Assembly: GCA_016788065.1 (NCBI GenBank)
Contig: JAEUTI010000096.1
Coordinates: 122,065-186,064, forward strand
Origin: Bacteroidia bacterium
GTDB taxonomy: Bacteria > Bacteroidota > Bacteroidia > AKYH767-A > OLB10
DNA length: 64,000 bases
Direction of reading: 5' to 3'
The notes below the pieces were generated by a model that was not told the origin of the DNA, made no database searches, and saw nothing but the letters and a program-made list of their open reading frames with translations. A program made the translations under genes and the position numbers. Shown here in pieces: positions 28,503 to 41,600 of this stretch (position 1 is the stretch's first letter; each line of letters begins with the position of its first letter).

Positions 28503-29768
28503 CTAATATCCGTAGTGATCCGACCAGTTTTTGCGGAGCCAGTTTCTCATTACGATTTCCCGATCGTTCTTCCCTGGTTCAAAAAAACGGGTTCCGGATA
28601 ATTCATCGGGTAAATATTCTTGTTTTATAAAATTTCCGGGGAAATCGTGGGCATATTGATACCCACTGCCATATTTCAGGTCTTTCATGAGTTTTGTTGG
28701 TGCATTTCTCAAGTGGAGCGGAACGGCCAAATCTCCTGTTGCTCTCACTTTTGCTTGTGCTTCGCGAATAGCCAAATAGGAAGCATTACTTTTCTCAGAC
28801 GTAGCGAGATAGATTGCAGTCTGCCCGAGAATCAAATCACATTCCGGATATCCAATGACATCGACGGCTTGAAAACAACTGGTTGCCATTACCATAGCTG
28901 TTGGATTGGCATTCCCGATATCTTCGGAAGCCAGAATAAGCATCCGACGGGCTATAAATTTCGGATCCTCCCCTCCTTCTATCATTCTGGCCAGCCAATA
29001 CAAAGCGCCATTGGGATCACTTCCTCTCAAAGACTTGATAAAGGCAGAAATAATATCATAATGTTGCTCACCGGTTTTATCGTAGAACTGCGTTTTGGTG
29101 GTTGCAATTTGTTTAACGAAGTTATTGGTGATGACCACTTCATTGTCGGGAGCGGCATTTACTATCAACTCAAATAAATTCAGCAATTTCCGGGCATCAC
29201 CACCGGATAGCAGCAACATCTGATCTGATTCGGCGATAGTAATTTTCTTAGTTACCATCACAGAATCATTTGCCATTGCATGATTCAATAATTTCAACAA
29301 ATCTTCCTTGCCAAGATCTTCCAGCACATAAACCTGGCATCGGGATAGCAGTGGCTGAATAACTTCAAATGAAGGATTTTCTGTTGTGGCACCTATAAGC
29401 TTAATTACACCTTTCTCAACTGCAGCAAGTAGTGAATCCTGTTGTGATTTCGAGAACCTGTGAATCTCATCAAGAAAAAGAATCGCCTGACCATCTTCAG
29501 TTGCTTTAGCAATTACCTCACGAACTTCTTTTACACCTGCATTCACTGCACTCAATGCATAAAAGGGCATATTGAATCCTGATGCAAAAATTCTGGCTAA
29601 CGTAGTTTTGCCTACACCGGGTGGTCCCCATAAAATCATGGATGGCATAATTCCACCATTAATGATTCGTTGAAAAATACCACCATCGCCAACCAAATGC
29701 GACTGCCCTACAACATCACTAAGTTTAGTAGGTCGTAATCGTTCAGCCAGAGGTTCAGATGAATTCAT
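28503..29768 (-). CDS. rarA: Replication-associated recombination protein A (MgsA family)
   Basis: AAA+ ATPase of 421 residues acting at stalled replication forks. Walker A is WGPPGVGKTTLAR and Walker B is ILFLDEIHRFSKSQQ, with sensor 1 GATTENPSFEV. The C-terminal tetramerisation and MgsA domain contains ASEDIGNANPTA and QYAHDFPGNF. Length and motif order are normal. It starts 9 bp after the PorE-like gene, so it may be carried on the adhesin-cassette transcript, although its function is unrelated. Confidence 0.96.
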   Translation of the reverse strand: MNSSEPLAERLRPTKLSDVVGQSHLVGDGGIFQRIINGGIMPSMILWGPPGVGKTTLARIFASGFNMPFYALSAVNAGVKEVREVIAKATEDGQAILFLDEIHRFSKSQQDSLLAAVEKGVIKLIGATTENPSFEVIQPLLSRCQVYVLEDLGKEDLLKLLNHAMANDSVMVTKKITIAESDQMLLLSGGDARKLLNLFELIVNAAPDNEVVITNNFVKQIATTKTQFYDKTGEQHYDIISAFIKSLRGSDPNGALYWLARMIEGGEDPKFIARRMLILASEDIGNANPTAMVMATSCFQAVDVIGYPECDLILGQTAIYLATSEKSNASYLAIREAQAKVRATGDLAVPLHLRNAPTKLMKDLKYGSGYQYAHDFPGNFIKQEYLPDELSGTRFFEPGKNDREIVMRNWLRKNWSDHYGY

Positions 29769-29777
29769 GGCTAAGTA

Positions 29778-31697
29778 TTATCGAATCAGTTCCAGAATTT
29801 TAATCTCGACGCGATTATTAACGGCATGATCTTCTTCCAGACACAAAACCCCATCGCGGCAATAGTTCAGCAACTTTCCTTCACCATAACCAATGGAAAT
29901 AATTCTTGGTGCATTGATACCTTTATTAATCAGATACATCGCAATTTCATCCGATCGTTTACGTGACAGCAACAAATTCTCAGTGAATGATCCTCTGGAA
30001 TCGGTGTGACATCCTATTTCGATCTGTATTTCAGGATTTATCTCCAACAAATTGACAAGAGAATCCAAGGCAGCTACAGACTCGGGTGTGTACTCCACTT
30101 TCTTTCCCTTGAATACAATTGAGCGCCAAATTGCAGGCTTTTTCAGATCAATAGGAGTTAAAACAAGGGAGTCGGAAAACACCTGAGATTTTCGTATTCC
30201 TTTTGTAGAAATGAAAACCGGTTCTGCATAAAAGCCATTTGATTTGACATACATTTTATAATCTGTATTTCCGGTCAATGGCATCTCCAGTAAATGATTT
30301 ACAGAAGTTGCTAAAACAATGGCATTGCCATTTGGAGTTGGAGCATACAACGAGAAACTACGAATAGATTTCTTAGTTTTTCCATCGGAGGCTTTCAATG
30401 AAACAGAATAAACCGGAGGATTTCTTTTAAAAGAATAAATTTTGTCAGTATTCTTTATTCTGTTAGAGGAGAAAAATCCGGAAGTATTGGTGCTGTCAAT
30501 TATAAACCCGAAATCATCTTTAGAAGAATTTACAGGCACCTGAAGGTTTTCAACTTTCGACCAGGTTTCACCATCCCAGGAAGAAGCAAAAATATCAAGA
30601 CCACCCAATCCTATGTGTCCGTCGGATGCAAAATACATCACCGAGTCAGGAGCAAAAAACGGAAACATTTCATTCCCTTCCGTATTAATTTTCGGTCCCA
30701 GATTTTCAGGTGTCGACCATTGACCGTTTTTTAGAGTAACTTTATACAAATCCGTTCCACCATATCCCCAGGGCATATCGGAAACAAAATACACTGATTT
30801 TCCATCGGGAGAAATTGCAGGGTGACCTACTGAATAATCGGGGCTATTAAATGGCAATTGATTTTCCAGTTTCCATTGGTTTCCGTACAACTTTCCATAA
30901 TATAGTTTGAGTACGCTTATATCCTTCTGATTTTTCTCGATTGTTTTTCCTGAATAATCGGAACGGGTAAAATATATAGTAGTATTATCCTTTGAAAATA
31001 CGGCAGGACCTTCATCATAGATACCATTGATATCGCCTTTAAGCAATTCTGGTTCCAACCAATTTTCGCCATCGGTTTTGCGTGTAAAGAAGAGGTCGAG
31101 ATATTCTTTACCGGTCCATGAACTACGGTCTCGTGGTTTACCCGGTGCAGAACGATCGGATAGAAAAACAATTCCCTGACGATAAAAAGCAGGACTGAAA
31201 TTATTCTCCAAATCCTTGTTTAACTTAGTGAGGGAGATGGCATAAACAGTTGTGTCGAGAAGAAACAAATGAATAGAATCACATGCTTCAATCATACGTT
31301 TCACTCTTTTATCGGATGCATCCAATTTTTGATATTCACTAAACCAATATCTTGCTTCTGAATACTTGGCATTTTCCATCAGAACTTCAGCAAGTCTGAG
31401 TTTATATTCAGGAATGGCATCAGGTGCTTTCACTAATCTTTTGTACCAGATTTCCGCTTTGAGCGAATTTCCATTCTTCTGATAACTATCTGCAAGTTTA
31501 GCGGCAGCATCTGTTATAAAAGCTTTTCGAAGTACTTTTTCGAAGTTAGGAATAGCACGGGCAAATGCGTATTGCTCATAATAATTATTGGCAACTCTGT
31601 AATTGTATTTGGTACAACCACTAAATACAATTGAAACCACAAAAAATGCGGCAACAAAATAAAATGCGGATTTAAATTTCCTTACAAAAGTGATCAT
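29778..31697 (-). CDS. PorE-like OmpA-family lipoprotein of the T9SS adhesin cassette
   Basis: A 639-residue envelope protein. A lipobox gives acylated Cys28 (IVFSGCTKYN). Next come TPR-type helices (about 32-150), a PD40/WD40-like beta-propeller (about 165-420, with repeats such as HPAISPDGKSVYFVSDM), a carboxypeptidase-regulatory-like beta-sandwich (about 430-520), and an OmpA C-terminal peptidoglycan-binding domain (about 528-639). The OmpA domain has EIGCHTDSRGS and the diaminopimelate-contact ending NNRVEIK. This domain order matches PorE, the T9SS-linked lipoprotein of Porphyromonas. It starts 2 bp after the PorP/SprF gene and probably tethers the adhesin export complex to the cell wall. 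Confidence 0.88.
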   Translation of the reverse strand: MITFVRKFKSAFYFVAAFFVVSIVFSGCTKYNYRVANNYYEQYAFARAIPNFEKVLRKAFITDAAAKLADSYQKNGNSLKAEIWYKRLVKAPDAIPEYKLRLAEVLMENAKYSEARYWFSEYQKLDASDKRVKRMIEACDSIHLFLLDTTVYAISLTKLNKDLENNFSPAFYRQGIVFLSDRSAPGKPRDRSSWTGKEYLDLFFTRKTDGENWLEPELLKGDINGIYDEGPAVFSKDNTTIYFTRSDYSGKTIEKNQKDISVLKLYYGKLYGNQWKLENQLPFNSPDYSVGHPAISPDGKSVYFVSDMPWGYGGTDLYKVTLKNGQWSTPENLGPKINTEGNEMFPFFAPDSVMYFASDGHIGLGGLDIFASSWDGETWSKVENLQVPVNSSKDDFGFIIDSTNTSGFFSSNRIKNTDKIYSFKRNPPVYSVSLKASDGKTKKSIRSFSLYAPTPNGNAIVLATSVNHLLEMPLTGNTDYKMYVKSNGFYAEPVFISTKGIRKSQVFSDSLVLTPIDLKKPAIWRSIVFKGKKVEYTPESVAALDSLVNLLEINPEIQIEIGCHTDSRGSFTENLLLSRKRSDEIAMYLINKGINAPRIISIGYGEGKLLNYCRDGVLCLEEDHAVNNRVEIKILELIR

Positions 31698-31699
31698 AA

Positions 31700-32623
31700 T
31701 TAAAAATACCTTGGTGTTTTCATTTTCAACACATTGAAACCAAAGTCATATCCTATTACAATTTCATGTGATCCGGATGAATAACTTCTGATTTCTGAGA
31801 GTGTATAATCGTAGGAATATCCAACTCTCAATTTCTTATTAACCTGGTATTCGAGAATGGCTGTGATGGCATCCGAAGAGCGATAGGAAGCTCCTACCCA
31901 AATAATATCACTGATAAGCATATTCAAGTTAAGATCATACTGAAGCGGCGCATTAGATGCATATTTAACTAAAAAGGAAGGTCGGAATTTCAGCTCCCCA
32001 GCTGTGGCAATGATCATTCCGGAGGTTAAATAATAATGGCGGCTAACTTTATGAACTTTTTCTACTTCAACATGCAAAGGCTGATCGGGATCATAAGATA
32101 TTAACTGTGGAACAGATAAACCGGCATAGAACTTATTGGAATAGTAATATACTCCGGCACCAAAATTCGGTAAGATATTGCTAAGTGAGTTTGTTTCATA
32201 TACAGGATCATCGGTATCCCATACTGTTAATTCTGAAAACTTTGATTTGAAATAAGAGAAGCCACCGCTCAAACCCATAGATATTTTTCCGGTATTCATG
32301 GGGATATGGTAGGCATAGCTGCCATAAAAATCTGTTTGACTGGTAATCCCAATTTTATCGTTGGAAATTACTGCTCCCAGTCCGACTTTCTGATTATTCA
32401 GCGGGGCATGTAAACTTGCAATCTGAGATGAAGGTGCTCCTTCAAAGCCTGTCCATTGTTTTCTTGCAATAAGGGTTGTACTTACAAACTCTTTGCTTCC
32501 TGCATAGGCGGGATTAACAAACAATCCATTGAACATATAATGACTGAATAGCGGATGTTGTTGCGCGTTAACAGAAGCCGCAAACAATGCCATAACTATA
32601 AAAATATAAAATTTCTTTTTCAT
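31700..32623 (-). CDS. PorP/SprF family outer-membrane protein
   Basis: A 307-residue outer-membrane beta-barrel protein with a signal peptide ending at NAQQ. The family opening HPLFSHYMFNGLFVNPAYAG and TLIARKQWTGFEGAPSSQ are typical of the PorP/SprF family of type IX secretion. In Flavobacterium johnsoniae, SprF is needed for export of the giant adhesin SprB, whose type B C-terminal domain requires a neighbouring SprF-like partner. Here the gene follows the type B adhesin by 6 bp, the same pairing. It is inferred to be the dedicated partner of that adhesin. Confidence 0.9.
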   Translation of the reverse strand: MKKKFYIFIVMALFAASVNAQQHPLFSHYMFNGLFVNPAYAGSKEFVSTTLIARKQWTGFEGAPSSQIASLHAPLNNQKVGLGAVISNDKIGITSQTDFYGSYAYHIPMNTGKISMGLSGGFSYFKSKFSELTVWDTDDPVYETNSLSNILPNFGAGVYYYSNKFYAGLSVPQLISYDPDQPLHVEVEKVHKVSRHYYLTSGMIIATAGELKFRPSFLVKYASNAPLQYDLNLNMLISDIIWVGASYRSSDAITAILEYQVNKKLRVGYSYDYTLSEIRSYSSGSHEIVIGYDFGFNVLKMKTPRYF

Positions 32624-32629
32624 GGTTAT

Positions 32630-35600
32630 TTATCTTCTGATATCGACATAAGTTGTAATAATCCGGTTTATACTTCTAACCTTAAAGATTACGAAATAAG
32701 TACCGGCAGCAAGTGGTTCTCCTTTTTCATTTACACCATCCCAATCATTTCGGTATCCTGATTTTTCCCAAACCTGATTTCCCCAACGGTTATAAACAAC
32801 AATTGAATTATCGGGATAATCATCGAGACCTTTAACGAAGAAGTAATCATTTTTACCATCACCATTAGGAGTAAATCCATTTGGCAATTCTAGAGTTTCG
32901 ATACATTCAGAAGGATCCTTCACAAAAATTACCAGGTCGGCGGAATCACTACAAGTACCATTTATCACGATCCATTTGAATACATTGGGTCCGGGGTTTA
33001 ATCCTGTTGCAATAGTGACGGCACTCGTGGAATCGGCGATTGTAGCATCACTGTTTACGATTTGCCAGTAGCCAAATCCAAACTGAGGAGCGGTTGCATT
33101 CAACAAAACAGAATCGGCACAAATATCACGGTTCACACCTGCGATTGCCTGAATTTGGGTGTTATATGAAATTACCACCTGCGAAAATGCAGAGCAAATT
33201 CCATCTGTTACTACCCACTGGAATACATTCGCACCATTTGCCAAATTAGTGACAACTGTGTTTGCCTGAGTTGAATCAGCAAATGTTGCACTACCGCTTA
33301 CAATAAGCCAATATCCACTTCCTATTGCAGGAGGATTTGCTGCAAGGGTATCAGAATTAATTCCACAAATTACTTTATTAGGACCCGCATTAGATATTAA
33401 TAATGGTGGTTGAGTCAAGGTGTATGAAGAAGATCCTGTGCATCCCTGAGCATCTGTAACTGTTACAGTATAAATACCTGCTGCGAGACTACCAATACTG
33501 TCAGTTTGTGCAAAATTGCTCCAAAGATAAGTATATGGCTGAGTTCCACCGGAAGGCAACACCTGGATACTTCCATCATTACTTCCATTACAAGTAAGGT
33601 TAAATGTTCCATTCAGCACAGGAACAAATGCATTGATTGAAATTGGATCCGGTTCATCGATATACACGGACTGAATGGCAACACAGCCCGTTGCATCCGT
33701 GATTGTTAAAGTATATGTGAGATCTCCGGGAAGGTTGGTAATCTGATTTCCGGTTTGAGAGGTATTACTCCAACCATAAGTGTATGGGAAAGTACCTCCC
33801 GAAACATTCACTATGATAAATCCATCGTTGGCTCCTGCACAGGTTACACTTCCTGAATCAATAACTGTAATTTCAGGAGCAGAGATATTACTGATTGTTG
33901 GCGAGAATACTTTATCGCAACCATTCGCATCGGTTACTGTCAATGTGTAAACTCCAGCTGCCAAACCTCCAATATTTGGAGTAATGGCTCCGGTACTCCA
34001 TAAGAAATCATAACCGGGAACACCGCCATTAATTGTTGTTGTAATTGAACCGTTATTACCATTACATGTTGCATCATTTACAACAAATGAAGAAGTAATA
34101 TCAGTTGGCTGTGTGAGTGTATTTGAATAAGTAGCAGTACAAGAATTCTGATCTGTCACTGTAACTGTATAAGCACCGGCAACTACGCCAGTTAAATCCT
34201 GCACCTGAGTGAGATTAGACCACAAATAGGTATAAGGAAGTGCACCACCAGAAACTGTAATATAAATACCACCTGTTGACGCTCCGAAACATTTTACATT
34301 TACAACGCTGTCAACTGCAATAACAGGACCACCAATATTATTCACCGTGTAGGTAGCGTTTTTGGTGCAACCATTTAAATCGGTGATGGTAACTGTATAG
34401 GAATTAGCTGAGAGTGTATTAATTGTTTGAGATACAGAACCGGTATTCCACAAATAAGAATATCCGGGAGTTCCTCCATATGGATAAATTGTAATGGAAC
34501 CATTAGAACCACCACAAGTTGCATCAACTACTGTAGCAGAATCTGCAAGTGCCGTTGGCTCAATAATTACGAAGGATTGGTTTTGCTGGCAAAGTCCACC
34601 ATCTGTGATGGTAACAGAATAGTTTCCTGCAATGAGTCCTGTCACATCTTCTGTATTTGCACCATTTGACCACAGGTAAGTATAAGGAGTTGTTCCACCA
34701 GTAAGCGTTAAATAAATGGCTCCTGTTGCAGCACCAAAACATTTCACATCAACAACACTATCAACAACTGCTGTAGGCCCTCCAATATCATTCACAATTC
34801 CTGAAACAGTAATTGAACATCCATTGAAGTCGGAAACAGTAACGGTGTAAGTACCGGAAGCTAAATTTGTAGCCGATTGAGTAAGTTGACCATCACTCCA
34901 CAAATAAGAATACGGACCGATACCACCAGAAGGATAAACTGTTACAGACCCATTTGACTGACTACAGAATGCATCAACAACAACCGTTGAATCGTTTACT
35001 AAAATGTCAGGTTCAGCAATCACAAAACTTTGAATCACGGAACAGCCAGCAGCAGTCACTGTCACGGTATAGTTACCGGGACCCAATCCTGTCACATCCT
35101 GGGTAACTGCTCCATTTGACCACAAATAGGTATATGCTGGCGCAGATCCATTCACAGTTATATAAACACTTCCATCCGCCAGGCCATTACAACTCACATC
35201 AAATACACTATCGATCTGAATTACCTGAGCAGGAACAGCAGTGATTGTAACAGAATCTATTAAAGTACAGGAATTATCATCTGTAACAGTGACAATGTAA
35301 AGTCCTGGAGCAAGATTCACTGCAGTCTGGTTGGTTTGACCATTAGACCACAAATAACTATACCCGGGAGTACCACCGTAAGGGAATACTTTCGCTGAAC
35401 CGTTCGCAAGATTACAAGTTGCAGGATTAAAGTTTAAGGAATCCTGAAGTGCATCCGGTTCAGTTACAGTAAAGAATGCAGTATCACGACACACAAAATT
35501 ATCGGCAACGATCAGTGAATAGTTACCGGCCTGAAGAGAAGAAATATCCTGTGTTATCTGACCATTCGACCATTGATAAGTATATGGAATAGTTCCTCCA

Positions 35601-38600
35601 TTAACAGATACATAAATTCCACCATCACTTAAACCATTACATGAAACATTTACCAGCGAATCGAGTGTAATTTGAGGTGCTCCTGAAAGTGCCACAACAT
35701 AACTGCTGACTTTTGTACAATTATTCAAATCAGTTATTGTGACAGTATAGGTGCCTGATGTTAAACCAGAAATTGTTGTTGTTATATCTCCGGTATTCCA
35801 TAGCACATCATATGGTGCTGTTCCTCCGAATGGATAAACTGTAATCTCTCCGTTGGCACTTCCACATGCTTCCGGGGTAACTGAAGCAGAATCATTGAGG
35901 ACTGAAGGCTGACTAATAATACCGGACAAAGTAGTTGTACAATTATTGAAGTCCCTTACCGTAACTGTATAAGTACCGGATACTACATTTGTGAGATCCT
36001 GAGTGATTGCACCACCTGTCCACAGATAAGTGTACGGAATAGTTCCTCCGGAAGGAGTGATATAAATTGCCCCATTATTTAAACCGAAACACGATACATT
36101 ATCGACTGAATCAATAACAGCAGTTGGACCGCCAACTCCTGAAACCGTAGCTGTATTAATAAGTGTACACCCGTTATTATCGGTGACAGTGACAGTATAG
36201 GTACCTGCTGCAAGATTGCTTATGGTTGCTGTGCCGGCACCGGTGTTCCATAAATAAGTGTATGGATTAGTACCTCCAAATGCAACTGTAGTAATGGCTC
36301 CATTTGAGAGTCCGCATGTCGCATTAGTTACAATCATTGAATCCTGCAGTTGTGTAGGCTGTGTTATTGTTCCGCTGAATATAACAATACAATTGTTAAA
36401 GTCGGTTATGGTTACTGTGTAAGTTCCTGCTCCAACATTTGTCAGATCCTGAGTTAAAGCACCATTAGACCAAAGATAAGTGTATGGGTTTGTGCCACCT
36501 GTGACGGTAATAAATATGCCACCGGTAGTTCCGCCAAAGCATCTTACATTACGAATAGAATCGACTGCAACGACAGGTCCTCCTGTACTGCTGATATTAG
36601 CAAAATCCACTTTAGTACATCCGAAACCATCGGTAACGGTAACAGTGTAAGTTCCTGCAACAAGATTAAAAATTGTGTTGGTTGTCTGACCATTACTCCA
36701 AAGCACTGTATAAGGAGGTGTGCCTCCATAGGGGAATACGGTTGCATTTCCTGTAGGAGCACCGCAATTTGCAGAAGCCACCTGAATAGAATCATTCAGC
36801 GCAGGTGATTGACCGATTGTTGCAGATAATGTAGAAGAACAAGAATTTGTATCGGTAATGGTAACTGTATATGTACCGGCAATGACATTGAGCAAATCCT
36901 GAGTTAATGCACCATTCGACCACAGATAAGAAAACGGAGTGGCACTACCTGAAACTGAAATGAAAATTGCACCGGTACTTGCACCATTGCACCTAACGTT
37001 TCTAACTGAATCAATTACACCAACAGGTCCACTGATATTTCCCACAACTGCAACAGCTGATTTAGTACACAAATTAGCATCTCTAACAGTCACGGTATAA
37101 CTACCGGCTGCAAGTGAATTAATGGTGGCGGTTGTTTGACCATTACTCCATAAATAAGTATAAGTTCCTGCACCGCCTGAGGGTGTTACTGTAGCACTAC
37201 CATTTGCCAATCCGCATGTGGCACTATTAGTTGAGACCGGAGCAAGTAAAGCTGAAGGTTGAGAAACGGTTGAGTCAGCAACGGAAGTGCATAGATTAGC
37301 ATCTGTTACAGTGACTGTATAATTGCCGGCTAACACATTTGTAATATCCTGGGTAAGGGCACCATTCGACCACAGATATGTAAAAGGAGCTAATCCACCA
37401 TTCACAGAGATGTAAACTGCTCCGGTGGCATTTCCATTACAATTAACGTTACGAACTGAATCTATCACAGCAACAGGTAATCCTATTGCACTTACCGTGG
37501 TTGTTCTGATTTTACTACACAGCCTGGCATCTCTGACAGTTACTGTGTATGTACCTGAAGCAAGATTGCTTAAAGAGGATGTTGTTGCGCCGGTATTCCA
37601 TAAGTAGGTATATGGTGATGTTCCTCCAAAAGGAAACACTGCAATTGATCCATTATTCTGTCCGCAAGTTGGAGATGTTACCTGGACAGAATCATTTAAA
37701 GCTAGTGGCTGAGTAACTGTTCCGGAAGCAGTAGCTGTGCAGCCATTGGCATCAGTAGCAGTAACAGTATAAGTTCCCGCAATCACATTGACTAAATCGA
37801 AAGTTACTGCACCATTCGACCATAATGCAGTTCTTGGTGCGGTACCTCCTAATATTGAAATATACACTGCACCGGTCGCTCCTCCAAAACATGAAACATT
37901 TCTGATTGAATCTACAACCACAGATGGTCCGGTAGCATTTGCAATAGTCACAGTTCTTGTTTTGACACAAAGATTAAAATCACGTATAGTAGCAGTATAA
38001 ACACCGGGAGTTAATCCGGATATTGAGGAGGTTGTTTGTCCGCTATTCCATAAATATGTGTAAGGTGCTGTTCCTCCATAGGAAAAAATTGTTGCAGATC
38101 CGTTTGCTACACCACAGGTAGCTGGCGAAAATTGGACTGAATCGGCTAACACAGCAGGCTGCGTAATAGTAGTATCAAATATTGCCTGACAAGAACTAAA
38201 ATCGGTAACTGTAACAGTATAGGTTCCTGCTACAACATTATTTATGTCTTGCGTGACAGCACCGTTCGACCATAAATAAGTATATGGTGACAATCCGCCA
38301 CTCACACTTATGAATACTCCACCAGTTGCAGTTCCGCTGCATCGGGCATTGCGAACAGAATCAGCCACAATAACAGGAGCTCCGATATTGCTGACATTCA
38401 CAGACCTTTGTTTGGTACATAAATTTGCATCAGTTACAGTAACACTGTAAACAGCCGCACTGAGTCCGGAAATAGTTTGTGTCGTTTGAGCGGTATTCCA
38501 CAGATAAGTATATGGGCCCGTGCCTGCAAAAGGAAAAATGGTAATACTTCCATTCGTACTTCCACAAGTAGCATTAGTTACCTGAACAGAATCGTTCAAT

Positions 38601-41600
38601 GCAAGTGGTTGTGTTACGATAGCACTTTGCGTGGATGAACATAAATTCGCATCTCTAACTGTAACAGTGTATGTTCCTGCAACTACATTGCTGATATCTT
38701 GTGTGATAGCACCATTCGACCATAAATAAGTATAAGGACTAACACCACCACTCGCAGAAATAAACACACCGCCGGTTGCTCCGCCATTACAACGAACAGC
38801 TCGAACAGAATCGACAGCAATGATTGGTGAACCGGTGTTTAAAACTGTAGAAGTTCGTTGACGCGTACAAAGATTGGCATCGGTAATGGTTACAGTATGA
38901 CTGCCTGCTGCTAATGATGAAATAGTTGCAGTAGTCTGCGTATTACTCCAAAGGTAGGTATAAGGCGATGTACCATTGTATGGAAAAACAGTAATGCTTC
39001 CATTATTTGATCCACAAGTTGCATTAGTTACCTGAACAGAATCGTTCAGTGCAACTGGTTGTGTTACGATAGCACTTTGCGTGGATGAACATAAATTCGC
39101 ATCTCTAACCGTAACAGTATATGTTCCTGCAACAACATTGTTGATATCTTGTGTGATAGCACCATTCGACCATAAATAGGTGTAAGGTGTAACACCACCG
39201 CTTGCAGAAATAAACACACCGCCGGTTGCTCCGCCATTACAACGAACAGCACGAACGGAATCTACTGCAATGACAGGTGATCCGGTGTTTAAAACCGTAG
39301 ATGTACGTTGACGGGTACACAGATTGGCATCGGTAATAGTTACGGTATAACTGCCTGCTGCCAATGATGAGATAGTTGCAGTAGTCTGCGTATTACTCCA
39401 AAGGTAGGTATATGGCGATGTCCCGTTGTATGGAAAAACAGTAATGCTTCCATTATTTAATCCACAAGTTGCATTGGTTACCTGAACAGAATCGTTCAAT
39501 GCAACTGGTTGTGTTACGATTGCGCTCTGCGTGGATGAACATAAATTAGCATCTCTAACTGTAACAGTGTAAGTTCCTGCAACAACATTGCTGATGTCTT
39601 GTGTGATTGCACCATTCGACCAAATATAAGTATAAGGAGAGACACCACCGCTTGCAGAAATAAACACGCCTCCGGTTGCTCCGCCATTACAGCGAACGGC
39701 ACGAACCGAATCAACAGCAATAACAGGTGATCCGGTGTTAATTACTGTGGATGTACGTTGACGGGTACAAAGATTGGCATCGGTGATAGTTACAGTATAA
39801 CTGCCTGCTGCCAATGATGAAATAGTTGAAGAAGTCTGAGCATTGCTCCACAGGTAGGTATATGGTGATGTACCATTGTATGGAAAAACAGTGATACTTC
39901 CATTATTTAAACCACATGTAGCATTTGTCACCTGAACAGAATCGTTCAAGGCGACAGGTTGTGTCACAATAGCACTTTGCGTGGATGAACATAAGCTCGC
40001 ATCCGTAACAGTTACGGTGTATGTTCCTGCTACAACATTACTGATGTCTTGAGTTATGGCACCATTCGACCATAAATAAGTATATGGTGTGACACCACCA
40101 CTTGCAGAAATAAACACTCCACCGGTTGCTCCGCCATTACAGCGAACAGCACGAACGGAGTCGATAGCAATAACAGGTGATCCGGAATTCAGGACGGTGG
40201 CGGTACGCTGACGAGTACAAAGATTTGCATCGGTAATAGTTACTGTATAGGTTCCTGCAGTCAGCGATGAAATAGTTGCCGTGGTTTGGGTGTTACTCCA
40301 TAGATAGGTATAAGGAGAAGTGCCATCATAAGGAAAAACAGTAATGCTTCCATTATTCAAGCCACAAGCGGCATTGGTAATCTGTACAGAATCATTGAGG
40401 GCAAGTGGCTCTGTGATGGTCACAGGTAATGTAGCAGTACATAGATCAGCATCTGTAACAGTAACTGTATAAGTTCCGGCTTGCAAACCATTAATATCAT
40501 CAACTATTGCACCATTGGACCACAAATAATCGAAGGGTGCAGTACCATCCTGAACTGAAATAAAAATCGCACCTGTTGATCCACCATTACATAAAACATT
40601 TTGAACAGAATCAACAATAATTTGGGGAGGATCAATAGCATTGAGCTGAATAGTTTCAACATCAGTGCAACCAAGTGAATCTGTGATGGTACAGGTATAA
40701 TTTCCTGCGAGAAGATTTGTTAGTGATGCATTGGTGCTTCCATCTGACCATAAATAGGTAACCGGACCAGTCCCGCCGGTAAATGTTGTATTCAACTCAC
40801 CATTTGCAGTTGCACATGTTGCTTCCTGCTGTGTTATTGACAACTCCAGTAAATCGGGTTCGGTAATTACAAACGATTGCGTTGCAGTACACAAGGAAAG
40901 ATCTGTAATTGTAACAGTATATGTACCGGCAATAAGGTTAGTTACATCTTGTGTAATTGCTCCATTAGACCATTGATATAATACAACAGGGATCGCAGCA
41001 AAAACATCAATGTAAATTGCACCATCATTGCCACCATTACAAGAAACATTAAAGACCGAATCAGTAACAATCTGACAAGCACCTAAAGCATTCTGTACAA
41101 CAGTATCAGCAACAATTGAACAACCACTATTATCTGTTATGGTTACTGTGAAAGTCCCAGGAAGTAATCCCGTCAATCCGGAAGTAATATCACTGGTCGA
41201 CCATAAAAAACTATAACCGCCGGTGCCTCCGGTTGGAGTACATGTGATTTCACCATTTGGAGCTCCATTGGCATCTGTCACAGCAAAATTCGGCCGTATA
41301 ATTTCAGGTTCGGTAATGACAGTATCCACTTGAGCTGGACAGTTGTTAACGTCTGTTAAATTCAACAAGTAAGTTCCCGGTCCAAGAGAATCAATATCTT
41401 CACTTAATTCACCATTTGACCAACCATACACATATGGACCAAGTCCACCAACGACTTCCAATGAAATTGATCCATCATCAAAAGAAAAACATGTGACATT
41501 AGAAACTGAAACGACATTAATATTTATTGGAGGTGGCTGTAAAACTTCAACAGAATCAACAACTGTATCCTGTGCAGCATCAATCACAGTAACCACATAT

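Noticed and set aside
28620-29177. 185-codon plus-strand frame inside rarA
   Set aside because: Antisense shadow of a well-conserved gene, with no recognisable domain.
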